Notes under the pieces: model-generated
What the model was told of the DNA's origin: nothing
What the model saw: only the letters and a program-made list of their open reading frames with translations
Database searches by the model: none
Source of the DNA: JANLYC01 sp963750495
GTDB taxonomy: Bacteria > Actinomycetota > Actinomycetes > Propionibacteriales > Nocardioidaceae
DNA length: 64,000 nucleotides
Assembly: GCA_963750495.1 (NCBI GenBank)
Contig: CAVVQV010000002.1
Coordinates: 1-64,000, forward strand
Direction: 5' to 3'
Shown here: piece after piece, positions 25,548 to 33,669 of the stretch
Position numbering within the stretch: position 1 is the stretch's first letter
How the letters are laid out: every line of letters begins with the position of its first letter
Made by a program: the position numbers and the translations under genes

Positions 25548-26519
25548 GTGGACCCACGAGCTGGTCGCGTCAATGTGGCCGACCTCGCCACGACGTGGCT
25601 CAAGGTGAGGTCGGCCAAGGTCAAGCCCAAGACCTACGCGGGGTACGTGAGCCTGCTGAGCGTTCAGGTGCTCCCCCGCTGGCGCGAGGTACAGGTCGCC
25701 ACCATAACAACGGCCTCCGTCGAGGCCTGGGTGGCAGAGCTGACGACGGGCGGCCTGTCGGCCTCACGGACTCGGCAGGCGTACCTTGTGCTCAAGGGCA
25801 TCCTGGACACGGCCGTCAAAGCGCGCAACCTAGCGGTCAACCCTGCGCTCGCGGTCGGCCATCCGCGGCTGGAACAGAGTAATCGCCGCTACTTGACGAT
25901 GGCTCAACTCGAGTCGCTTGCCGAGGCAGCAAAACAATATGGCTCACTCATTCGCGTCCTCGGCTACTGCGGCTTGCGATGGGGCGAGGCCGTGGCTCTG
26001 CCGGTCGAGCAATGCGACTTACTGCGCTCACGGCTAATCGTTGACCGCGCCCTGGTCGATATCAACGGAGTGTTGAGCATCGGAACGACGAAGACTGGCA
26101 AGCGACGTGAGGTCCCCTTGTCGCGCTTCCTTCGCGACGAGCTTGCCGTCGCTATCGCAGGCAAAGCACCCGACGACCTGGTGTTCCCGGATCCCCGCGG
26201 TGGATACCTGCGTAACCCCAACTTCCGTCGCGGCTACTTCGACAAGGCAGCCCAGGTCGCGGGGCTGGACGGTCTCGTCCCGCACGAGTTAAGACATACG
26301 GCGGCCTCACTGGCAATCGCGTCCGGGGCGAACATCAAGGTCGTGCAAACGATGATGTGGCACGCTTCAGCGACCATGACGTGGGACCGCTACGGGCACC
26401 TGTACGATAGCGACCTTGACACCGTTGCCGACCGTCTCGACATCGCTCGCGCCGAGTTCTTGCGAACAACGTGCGGACAATCTGCGGACACCGCGGCCAA
26501 CGTCGTCAAGTCGAGATGA
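25548..26519 (+). CDS. int: Tyrosine recombinase/phage-type integrase, N-terminally truncated
   Basis: 323 residues with core-binding and catalytic domains of a phage-type integrase. All catalytic residues are visible: R144 (GLRWGE), K182/K185 region (TKTGKRREVP), H246 and R249 (HELRH), H272 (WHAS) and Tyr282 (DRYGHLY). Most relatives have about 370-390 residues with an arm-binding domain at the N-terminus; here coding similarity begins in the linker. The open frame upstream of the GTG still reads VRTGTYVDPRAG, typical of that linker, before losing sense, so the gene probably lost its 5' part. It lies beside tRNA-Arg(CCT), its likely target. Confidence 0.88.
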   Translation: MDPRAGRVNVADLATTWLKVRSAKVKPKTYAGYVSLLSVQVLPRWREVQVATITTASVEAWVAELTTGGLSASRTRQAYLVLKGILDTAVKARNLAVNPALAVGHPRLEQSNRRYLTMAQLESLAEAAKQYGSLIRVLGYCGLRWGEAVALPVEQCDLLRSRLIVDRALVDINGVLSIGTTKTGKRREVPLSRFLRDELAVAIAGKAPDDLVFPDPRGGYLRNPNFRRGYFDKAAQVAGLDGLVPHELRHTAASLAIASGANIKVVQTMMWHASATMTWDRYGHLYDSDLDTVADRLDIARAEFLRTTCGQSADTAANVVKSR

Positions 26520-26555
26520 GACTTTGTGTCTCTGACCTCGCGTTTTATCCTCCCC

Positions 26556-26628
26556 GCCCCCGTAGCTCAGGGGATAGAGCAACGGTTTCCTAAACCGTGT
26601 GCCGCAGGTTCGAATCCTGCCGGGGGCA
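26556..26628 (+). tRNA. tRNA-Arg (anticodon CCT)
   Basis: A 73-base cloverleaf: acceptor GCCCCCG/CGGGGGC (26556-26562, 26621-26627), D arm GCTC/GAGC, anticodon stem ACGGT/ACCGT with loop TTCCTAA (anticodon CCT, reading AGG), variable loop GTGCC, T arm GCAGG/CCTGC with TTCGAAT, discriminator A at 26628. The CCA is not encoded. It is intact and lies 37 bases after the integrase gene. Confidence 0.97.
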
Positions 26629-26694
26629 CCTGGATGAAGGTCGCAGCTGGCCTGTCGGGCGCTGGTAAAACTCCCGGCGGGCTTGAGAGACGTA

Positions 26695-27159
26695 CTATCC
26701 CCAGGCCGGCTCGCTACGCGACCCTACGAGGTGCAGCGGAAAACCGTCCTGGACGATGAGCACCACCCACTGCTCCTTGCCGCTCGTCGTGAGCCTGACG
26801 ACCTTGTGTTGTCCCTGACTCGTCCTCGCTGTGACCTCGGTAGGGCCAGAAGGCAATCGGTATGAGTACGAGTAGACAGGCGGATGACTGCATCCACGTG
26901 CTGCCGGCAGTTCGAGGTCCAGAGCCAGGGCGTCCCCAATGCGCACTCGGGCGCGGACGACCGACGCTGAAACGCTGTTGAGGTCGACCAACAGGTTGGC
27001 TTCCTGCTCGGGCACTTCATGCAAGCCGGGCTCGGTCAAGACCTTGGCGGGAGTGCCCATCAGGTTCCTGCATTCGTCGACGGGCTCCGTGGATGACGAT
27101 GAGCATGCCGACGCGAGGAGCACGCAACTCAGTACAGCGGCCTGAATCCCGAGCGCCAT
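26695..27159 (-). CDS. Putative lipoprotein
   Basis: 154 residues with a lipoprotein signal (MALGIQAAVLSCVLLASAC, lipid Cys at residue 19) followed by a Ser-rich spacer and a beta-rich domain. The ATG at 27159 follows a GGGGGA site; an upstream ATG at 27192 would disturb the signal. No family recognised. It lies just outside the integrated segment. Confidence 0.75.
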   Translation of the reverse strand: MALGIQAAVLSCVLLASACSSSSTEPVDECRNLMGTPAKVLTEPGLHEVPEQEANLLVDLNSVSASVVRARVRIGDALALDLELPAARGCSHPPVYSYSYRLPSGPTEVTARTSQGQHKVVRLTTSGKEQWVVLIVQDGFPLHLVGSRSEPAWG

Positions 27160-27353
27160 GGCGTCCCCCTTTGCTCCTCTAGGACGCAGCATTCTATCGA
27201 CCGGTTCCGGTTGACGGCGGCTTGCTGCTGATCCTTGCCACGGCAGGACCGCTCATCACCCGTTGGGCCGGCCAGCCTGCCGTGCAGCGAGCCGGTACGG
27301 TTCCGGTGCAACAGGCAGCTTGATCGACGGCACCCACTGCATGCCGGCCCGGG

Positions 27354-28487
27354 CTACCGGGCCGCGAAGGCCGCCAGGTACGGAACATGGTTGTTCGACG
27401 CATTCGGTCCGGTGCCGACGCCGGCGAAGTCGCCGCCCCCGTACAGCACGCGTCGTGCCGACGTGATCGTCCACATGCCCGGGTAGAGCTTGTAGAAGCG
27501 CGGGTGAAAGGTCCGGTCCACCAGCCCGTTCGACACGTCTACCGCCGCCATCACGGTGCGCTCGGTGAGCCTCGAACCGACGTACTGGCCGAAGTGGCCG
27601 CCCAGGTAGACGAGGCCGTCGCCGGTGATCTCGACCGACTGCACGTCACCATCAGCGTGGACGTAGTGCCAGGGGTTGAGGCCGGTCGCGAGATCGAAGG
27701 CTCCGAGGTTGCCTCCGGGGCCGGACGTTCCGACATACGCGTTGGTGCCGTCGACAACCACGTCCCAGTAGGAGTTGCAGCCCGAGCACAGGCGGCGCGG
27801 AGCCCACGACGTGAGTCGGTTGCTCGACAGGCTGAAGGACGCGATCGACGCGCGAGGCTGGCCGTTGACCGAGGTGAAGCTGCCGGTGGCGATGAGCGCC
27901 GACGACGTCAGCGCCAGGCCGTAGACGTTCCTGTCCACGGAGCCGGTGAAGCCGGTGATCAGCTTGCCCGAGGTCGCTCGGACGGCGCCAAGACCCTTCT
28001 GTGCCCGGCCACCGACCTTTGCGAACGTGCCGCCGACATACACACGCGCACCACTCACGACGATGTCGCGGACCACCCCGCTGGTGCTGGCCTTCCACTT
28101 CGGCCGAACCGCGCCGCTCGCCACGTCGATGGCTGCGAGGTGCCGATGCGTCCTCCCGTCGACGCGCGTGAACGCACCACCCACGAAGAGCGTCGAGCGA
28201 TCATCCGACAACGCGATGCCCCGCACGTCGCCGTTGGTCGGGGTCGACCACAACCGCGCCCCCGTGGCGGGGTTGAGCGCTGCCACGCCACCGCCATGGT
28301 CGAACGTGCCGCCGACGAACACCCGCGTCGACGTGCCCAGCGAGCTGTGCACCGGCCCGTCCGCAGTCCACGCTCTCGACAGTGGCTCGCTCGCGAAGGC
28401 CGCCGAAACAGGCGGTGCCAGCCCGACCGTGACGACAGCGGACGCGGCCAGCACGACCACAACAGACATTGACCGAGAGAACGTCAT
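27354..28487 (-). CDS. Secreted beta-propeller protein (delta-60/DUF5122-like repeats)
   Basis: 377 residues with a signal peptide (about 1-30, ending VSAAFA) and repeated blades of the form VFVGGTFDHGGG, LFVGGAFTRVDG, VYVGGTFAKVGG, ATGSFTSVNG, each followed by an A-F/V-D or N-x-A-T/S-G loop, as in propellers of the DUF5122/PQQ-like type. One cysteine pair (LCSGC) may be a disulfide. The ATG at 28487 is chosen because it begins the signal peptide. Extracellular scaffold or adhesion role is inferred only from architecture. Confidence 0.8.
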   Translation of the reverse strand: MTFSRSMSVVVVLAASAVVTVGLAPPVSAAFASEPLSRAWTADGPVHSSLGTSTRVFVGGTFDHGGGVAALNPATGARLWSTPTNGDVRGIALSDDRSTLFVGGAFTRVDGRTHRHLAAIDVASGAVRPKWKASTSGVVRDIVVSGARVYVGGTFAKVGGRAQKGLGAVRATSGKLITGFTGSVDRNVYGLALTSSALIATGSFTSVNGQPRASIASFSLSSNRLTSWAPRRLCSGCNSYWDVVVDGTNAYVGTSGPGGNLGAFDLATGLNPWHYVHADGDVQSVEITGDGLVYLGGHFGQYVGSRLTERTVMAAVDVSNGLVDRTFHPRFYKLYPGMWTITSARRVLYGGGDFAGVGTGPNASNNHVPYLAAFAAR

Positions 28488-28678
28488 CAAACATCCCTTT
28501 ACTGACAGAACTGGACACGACACTACGAGCCGACCCGGCCAAACTCCACCCCTGTCACAGGATTCGAATGACATCATCACTGCGTGTGAAGGGACTCGCC
28601 GGGCCGGTAGCCTTCAGGACATCGATGACCAGGAACGGCAGGGTGTCCATGCGCCGCGAAAGAGACTCCGGCCCCCTG

Positions 28679-29437
28679 ATGAGCGCGCCCGAAGCGATCG
28701 CACCAGTGGCCTTTCCACTCCGCAGCCGGGTCGTCATGGCGCAGGACTGGCGCGACCTCACGTTCCTCCACTGGGCCGTCGAGCCAGAGCGGCTGCGCCC
28801 GTACATGCCGCCCGGTGTCCGTCCGGACATGTTCGAAGGACGCAGCTACGTCGGCCTCATCCCGTTCCGCATGGTCGACGCCGGCTTCGGCGCACGACGT
28901 CCCGTTCCCTGGGCAGGGACGTTCCTCGAGACCAACGTCCGCCTGTACTCGGTGGACCGGCACGGCCGTCGCGGCGTGCTGTTTCTCAGCCTCGACTGCA
29001 CCCGCTCGATCGTCGTCGCCGGCGCGCGGGCAGCGCTCGCGGTGCCCTACCGATGGGCTCGGATGACCCACTCCGTCGAACACACCGCCGCAGCCGACGA
29101 GCACACCTACCGGGCGCGGCTGCGGTGGCCGGGCGTGACCGCGTCAAGCCGCATCCGCGTCCGGGTCGGCGGCCCGCAGGCCCGCACCCCGTTGATGGAC
29201 TTCCTCAGTGCCCGCTGGGGAGCCCACACGTCCCGATGGGGTCGCACCCTCTACGTGCCCAACACCCATGAGTCCTGGCCGATCAGATCAGCCGAGGTGA
29301 TCGAGCTCGACGACGGTCTGCTCGCGACGGTGGGCTTCGGCGATCTCACGGAACGCCCTCCGGACGAGGTCGCCTTCAGCGACGGCGTGCACGCGGAGTT
29401 CGGCGTTCCCACCAGGGCGGACCGCCCGCGCCGCTGA
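28679..29437 (+). CDS. DUF2071 (YqjF-like) protein
   Basis: 252 residues of the DUF2071 family, whose members have an acetoacetate-decarboxylase-like fold and unknown biochemical role. Hallmarks are QDWRDLTFLHWAVEPERLRPYMPPGV near the N-terminus, the GRSYVGLIPFRM strand and TFLETNVRLYSV. The ATG at 28679 is the start closest to the conserved region; 28649 is an equally acceptable alternative. It is divergent from the propeller gene and convergent with the metallophosphoesterase-like gene. Confidence 0.87.
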   Translation: MSAPEAIAPVAFPLRSRVVMAQDWRDLTFLHWAVEPERLRPYMPPGVRPDMFEGRSYVGLIPFRMVDAGFGARRPVPWAGTFLETNVRLYSVDRHGRRGVLFLSLDCTRSIVVAGARAALAVPYRWARMTHSVEHTAAADEHTYRARLRWPGVTASSRIRVRVGGPQARTPLMDFLSARWGAHTSRWGRTLYVPNTHESWPIRSAEVIELDDGLLATVGFGDLTERPPDEVAFSDGVHAEFGVPTRADRPRR

Positions 29438-29440
29438 GCC

Positions 29441-29453
29441 GTCACGTCGTGAC
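29441..29453. terminator. Short dyad between convergent genes
   Basis: GTCACG (29441-29446), one base, CGTGAC (29448-29453) lies in the 25-base gap between the DUF2071 gene and the convergent metallophosphoesterase-like gene. It is too tight for a good RNA hairpin; it may be a protein site or a chance dyad. Confidence 0.3.
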
Positions 29454-29462
29454 GTGGCTGGG

Positions 29463-30377
29463 TCAGTTGCAGGTTTCCGACCCCGAGTCCAGCACGGTCC
29501 GGGACTCATCGATGAACTGCCAACCGTACGAGCCGTCCTGCAACGTCAGCTGGAGCACCCCGAACGACTTCTTGCGGACCTGGCTCGAGGCCAGGACGTT
29601 GGGGAACCCGACCAGGCTGCGCCCACCGGTGCCAACGACGAACTCCCGGATGCCGTCCGCCGCCGCCGACCCGTCCGGAGCCATCTTGGTGAACCGTTCG
29701 TAGTTGTGCGTGTCGCCCGACAGGACGACGTCCGCGTGGGCGGCGTAGAGGACCTGCCAGAACGGGTCGAATGTCTGGTGACTGGCACTCTTCTTGCCGG
29801 AGGTCCAGCGAGGCTCTCCCCAGAACGCCGCGACGCAGCCGGCGGAGCTTGCAGCCAGGTCCTGCTGGAGCCATGCCACCTGAGCGGACTCGGCGGAGTG
29901 GTCGATCTCGGAGTCGAGCGAGATCACGTGCCACCCACCCATGTCGAAGGAGTAGTAAGCAGCCGGGTTTCCGAAGTACGACAGGAAACCGACGTCGCCG
30001 CTCGCCTTGTGGTCGTGATCGCCGAGCGAGGGGTAGGTCACTGCCTTCATCCGACCCCAGGTGGGCTCGTAGGCCGCGTTGAGCTGAGCCGCCGTCGAGG
30101 TCGGATAGACATGGTCGCCCAGAGTCCAGACGGCGTCCGAGCCGAGGATCAGGTCAGAGGTGTACTTCTGGTGGCACTGGGTCGCCGTGCCCGCTCCACC
30201 GTTGTACGCCGCGACCGACGTGCCACATGCGATGTCACCAGCGACGGAGACAAGGACCGGCCCCGTCGTCTCACCGTCGGCGGCGCCGGCGCCGTGGGTC
30301 GCAACGATCCCGGCACAAATGGCCGCGACACTGGTTGCGACCACGACCGACCGCAAAGCAAACCGAGCCTGCACCAT
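29463..30377 (-). CDS. Secreted metallophosphoesterase-like protein with altered metal ligands
   Basis: 304 residues with a signal peptide (about 1-33) and the calcineurin-like phosphoesterase fold of secreted actinobacterial phosphatases. The block order is conserved but ligands differ: GDIA (47-50) is normal; GDHVY (87-91) replaces GDNxY; GDHDH (119-123) replaces GNHE; WGEPRW (186-191) replaces the HHP block; GDTHNYER (221-228) replaces GHDHxYER. Several Asn and His metal ligands are therefore changed, mainly to Asp, Glu or His. The protein may use other metals, or be a non-catalytic homologue. Family call is firm, activity is not. Confidence 0.82.
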   Translation of the reverse strand: MVQARFALRSVVVATSVAAICAGIVATHGAGAADGETTGPVLVSVAGDIACGTSVAAYNGGAGTATQCHQKYTSDLILGSDAVWTLGDHVYPTSTAAQLNAAYEPTWGRMKAVTYPSLGDHDHKASGDVGFLSYFGNPAAYYSFDMGGWHVISLDSEIDHSAESAQVAWLQQDLAASSAGCVAAFWGEPRWTSGKKSASHQTFDPFWQVLYAAHADVVLSGDTHNYERFTKMAPDGSAAADGIREFVVGTGGRSLVGFPNVLASSQVRKKSFGVLQLTLQDGSYGWQFIDESRTVLDSGSETCN

Positions 30378-30494
30378 GCTCCTCGACCGAGACGAGCGGC
30401 ATGGCGGTCATGCCGAGACCCCAGGATCGCAGCCCAAGGCACGACAAACACCGATTTCGATAATCCGTCACGCGGGCGGTGCTGCCCAAGCGCG

Positions 30495-32744
30495 TCAGGC
30501 CGGGTTGAGCACGATGGTCTGGGCCAGGCTCGGCCCTGACATCGTTGACGTAGCGTCCCGGGTGCCCGTGGCGCCGCTGGACGCGCGAAGCTCGGTTGAC
30601 ACCTCCGAGCTGGCCGGCCACTTCACCGTGCCCGGAGAGACGACTGCCGCCACCTCGGACATGCCGGCTGGGCTGGTGAGTGTGGCGAACCGAGCCGTCG
30701 CAAAGACGGTCACCAGGAGCGAGTCAGCCGCGGTCGTGGTGACGGAGGGAGCCGTGATGGTCTTCCCCTTGCTCGAAGCAAGCGCATCAGAAGTCTGGAT
30801 CGGCGAGCCGGCCGAGACGCCGGAGTAGGCCAGCATGGTGCCGACCGCCCCTGGTTTGGCGCTGAACTGCCACACGTACGACGGCGGTTCGCTTCCGGTC
30901 GCGATCCTCGAGTAGGTGGCGAGCTGGATTGCTGTGCCACTGGTGTCCTGCCGAACGAGTGCCCACCCGGACGGGGTGCTGACGCTTCCCTTGCCGCGGA
31001 AGGCGACGCTGGCCAGCAGCAGGTCACCGGGTTGGGTCGTCGGGACCGGGACGGTCAACGTCTTCTCGGCGTTGTTCGTGGCTGTCGAAGAGTCGCGCAG
31101 GGCAATCGCACCGCTTGACGGTGGTGGCGGCGGCCCCTGGTCGATCTGCACCGACAGGGGTGGGCTCGACTTGGCCGAGACGTTCCCGGCGTTGTCCTCG
31201 GCCGCGACCGTGTACTTGTAGGTCGTGCCTGCCGTGACATTCGGGTCGGTGATCGTCGTTGTCGTCGGCGGCGTCCCGATCTCCACCCCGTCGCGGTACA
31301 CGTGGTACGTCTTGACGCCACTGGCGGTGTCTGTCGACGCGGCCCAGGTCAGCTTGACGTTCCCGGCCGTCGTGTCCGCCGACAGGTTGGTCGGCACTGA
31401 CGGAGGAGTGGTGTCGCCAGGCGGAGGTGGGGGTGGCGAACCGTCGACCAGGTCCATCTCGCCATGGATGTACCGCTTCTGACCCTCGGAGGAGGACAGG
31501 ATCACGAGGCCGGACTGGCTGGTGACTGCGTCCTTGCTCGCGGTGGCGTTGTTGACCGCCGCCTTGGCGTCGATGAACGTCTCGCCGAGGCCGGGCTGGT
31601 TGCTGAAGTCGGGGTTGTCCAGGTCGGTCTTCTTGTACCAGATGTTGCCGCGCGCGCTCCCGAAGAAGTACAGCTCCCGGTTGGTCTGGTCGATCGCGAT
31701 GATCGGTCGGGTGTGGTTGTCCGCGACAGTCCCCGCCTCGACGAATTCCCAGAGACCGGGACCACTCCCCTGCGGCGTACGAACGAGGACGCCGACGAGC
31801 GGATCTGTCGGCGCGTCGGTCGCGAGGTCGCCCTTCGACGTCTTGACGGCAGCGAAGATCTGCCCGGACGTGTCGCCGGTGATCTGCTTGAGGTTGATGT
31901 GGTCGTCGGCCATCCCGGTTCGGTGCAGTGCGTCCTCCACAGACCAAACGGTGTCCGGGTCGCCGTCGCGGTGGATCGCGAAGCGCATCGCGCTCGCGCC
32001 CTGGTCGGACCACATGATGCCAATGCTGTTCCCGAAGGCGATGACGGAGGCGATGTCATCACTCGTGATCGTGAAGTCCGGGATGTCGGGGTGGAAGCCG
32101 GCGGTCCAGTTCAGGCCGTTGACGTCGGAGTATGCCACCCACAGCTGCGAGGCCCGGGTGTACGCGATCCAGAGCCGCCCCGTCGAGTCCCGGTCGATCG
32201 TCGCCGACTCCGACCCACCCCCCGCGTTGACCGTGATGGGGAAGTTGCGGTCGAGGGTGTAGTTGTTGGTGGAGGCGTTGTAGGTGAAGCGGCTGACCAA
32301 CGGGTTGGAGGTGCTGTCACGGGCGACCACGGTGAGTTTCTGGTCGTTCGCGGTCCACAGCGCGTCGCCGGTGCTGCTGGTGCGCGTGTCCACGGCCGTG
32401 CCGGTATCGGTCCACTCGTGCGTCGAGGGGCTGAGCTGGAAGATGTGGGTGGCCGTACCGCCCGACGTCGTCATGAGCGCCCACCAGAAGCCGTCGGTGA
32501 ACCAGAGCTTGCTCTGCGGCTTGTCGGCCGTCGGGTTCGTGACGGCGGAGGCGTAGTTGTGGTCGAGGTACGTGACCGGTACGCCGACCGCAGCCCCCGC
32601 GCCACCGGTACCGCCGAGGACGCCCATGACGGCCAGCATGCCGACGATCAGGGGCAGCACCACGCGGGCCGGTCGGCGCCGACGGTGCGACGTCACGGTC
32701 GCGCGATGAGCAAGGTGACGAGGCGAGGTCGACGCAAGATCCAT
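30495..32744 (-). CDS. Large secreted protein with propeller-like and fibronectin III domains
   Basis: 749 residues. After a basic N-terminus and signal peptide (hydrophobic core about 29-52) comes a region of about 380 residues of repeated W-rich beta segments resembling a sialidase/BNR-like propeller. A Pro-rich linker (about 437-443) precedes one fibronectin type III domain starting PPSVPTNLSA and ending before a second Pro linker, then a C-terminal beta domain of about 190 residues. No catalytic motif is recognised. Such architectures bind or act on extracellular polymers. The start could be later than 32744. Confidence 0.78.
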   Translation of the reverse strand: MDLASTSPRHLAHRATVTSHRRRRPARVVLPLIVGMLAVMGVLGGTGGAGAAVGVPVTYLDHNYASAVTNPTADKPQSKLWFTDGFWWALMTTSGGTATHIFQLSPSTHEWTDTGTAVDTRTSSTGDALWTANDQKLTVVARDSTSNPLVSRFTYNASTNNYTLDRNFPITVNAGGGSESATIDRDSTGRLWIAYTRASQLWVAYSDVNGLNWTAGFHPDIPDFTITSDDIASVIAFGNSIGIMWSDQGASAMRFAIHRDGDPDTVWSVEDALHRTGMADDHINLKQITGDTSGQIFAAVKTSKGDLATDAPTDPLVGVLVRTPQGSGPGLWEFVEAGTVADNHTRPIIAIDQTNRELYFFGSARGNIWYKKTDLDNPDFSNQPGLGETFIDAKAAVNNATASKDAVTSQSGLVILSSSEGQKRYIHGEMDLVDGSPPPPPPGDTTPPSVPTNLSADTTAGNVKLTWAASTDTASGVKTYHVYRDGVEIGTPPTTTTITDPNVTAGTTYKYTVAAEDNAGNVSAKSSPPLSVQIDQGPPPPPSSGAIALRDSSTATNNAEKTLTVPVPTTQPGDLLLASVAFRGKGSVSTPSGWALVRQDTSGTAIQLATYSRIATGSEPPSYVWQFSAKPGAVGTMLAYSGVSAGSPIQTSDALASSKGKTITAPSVTTTAADSLLVTVFATARFATLTSPAGMSEVAAVVSPGTVKWPASSEVSTELRASSGATGTRDATSTMSGPSLAQTIVLNPA

Positions 32745-32894
32745 GACGGCAAACTTGCCTTACGGACGCCGCTGCCGTCTTCGGAATCTGAACTATGACA
32801 GTACGCTTTCAGCGCGGCACGGAGGGTTGTGACAAGGCGCCAACTGTCTGCATTCGGAGCGCCACCCATATCCGGATTCCGGATGATTTCTGCC

Positions 32895-33656
32895 TCACAG
32901 CACGGCGTTGAGGAACTTTTTAGTCTCCGGGTGCTGAGTGTTGCCGAACATCTGCGCCGGCGGCCCTTCCTCGAGAATGACGCCCTCGTGGAAGAACACC
33001 ATCCGGTCTGCCACCTCACGGGCGAAGCCCATTTCATGCGTCACGACCATCATCGGCATCTCGTGCTCGGTGGAGAGCGCCTTCATCACGCTGAGGACCT
33101 CGTGCGTCAGCTCGGGGTCGAGGGCGGACGTGGGCTCGTCGAACAGCATCACGTCCGGCTGCATCGCGAGGGCGCGGGCAATCGCCACTCGCTGCTGCTG
33201 ACCACCCGAGAGCCGGATCGGGTGCTCGTCAGCCTTGTCGCTGAGTCCGACCTGCTCGAGCAGCGCGAGGGCATCTGCGCGAACCGTCGCCGCATCCGCG
33301 ATCTTGGCGCACAGCGGCGCCTGCATGATGTTCTGCAGCACGGTCATGTGTGGGAACAGGTTGAACTGCTGGAAGACCATCCCCACCTTCAAGCGCAGGT
33401 GTCGGATCCGGTTGCGCTTGCGTCGAGTCCGGTGGCCGCCGCCCAGGCGCACACCCGACACCTCGATCGTCCCGGCCGTCGGGTCTTCGAGGAAGTTGAC
33501 GCATCGCAGCAACGTCGACTTTCCCGAACCCGAGCGTCCGAAGATCACGACGACCTCGCCCTGGTGCAGATCGAGGTCGATGCCTCGGAGCACCTCCAGC
33601 TGGCCGAACTTCTTGTGCAGGCCACGGACCCGGACGACGGCCTCGCGCTCGTTCAT
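32895..33656 (-). CDS. Polar amino acid ABC transporter, ATP-binding protein
   Basis: 253-residue ATPase of the HisP/GlnQ class that powers uptake of polar amino acids. Walker A GRSGSGKST (40-48), signature LSGGQQQR (149-156) and Walker B VMLFDEP (169-175) are intact; the QQFNLFPHMTVLQN Q-loop region is typical. An insert RTRRKRNR near 76-83 is common in this subfamily. It is the third gene of a complete binding protein-permease-ATPase operon and starts 13 bases after the permease stop. Confidence 0.95.
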   Translation of the reverse strand: MNEREAVVRVRGLHKKFGQLEVLRGIDLDLHQGEVVVIFGRSGSGKSTLLRCVNFLEDPTAGTIEVSGVRLGGGHRTRRKRNRIRHLRLKVGMVFQQFNLFPHMTVLQNIMQAPLCAKIADAATVRADALALLEQVGLSDKADEHPIRLSGGQQQRVAIARALAMQPDVMLFDEPTSALDPELTHEVLSVMKALSTEHEMPMMVVTHEMGFAREVADRMVFFHEGVILEEGPPAQMFGNTQHPETKKFLNAVL

Positions 33657-33669
33657 CGCTTCACCTCTG

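Larger units (their letters stand above)
24080..26628 (+). mobile_element. Small decayed integrative element at tRNA-Arg(CCT)
   Basis: A 2.5-kb segment bounded by a tRNA 5' fragment on the left and the intact tRNA on the right, with a tyrosine recombinase ending 37 bases before the tRNA. It holds a secreted hypothetical protein and a frame-disrupted minus-strand gene, and no replication, conjugation or phage structural gene. The recombinase lacks its usual N-terminal domain. This suggests a deleted remnant, or a satellite mobilised in trans. Boundaries are inferred from the repeat. Confidence 0.5.

Noticed and set aside
24080..26628. Prophage
   Set aside because: Only an integrase is recognisable; there are no terminase, capsid, tail or lysis genes, and the segment is 2.5 kb.
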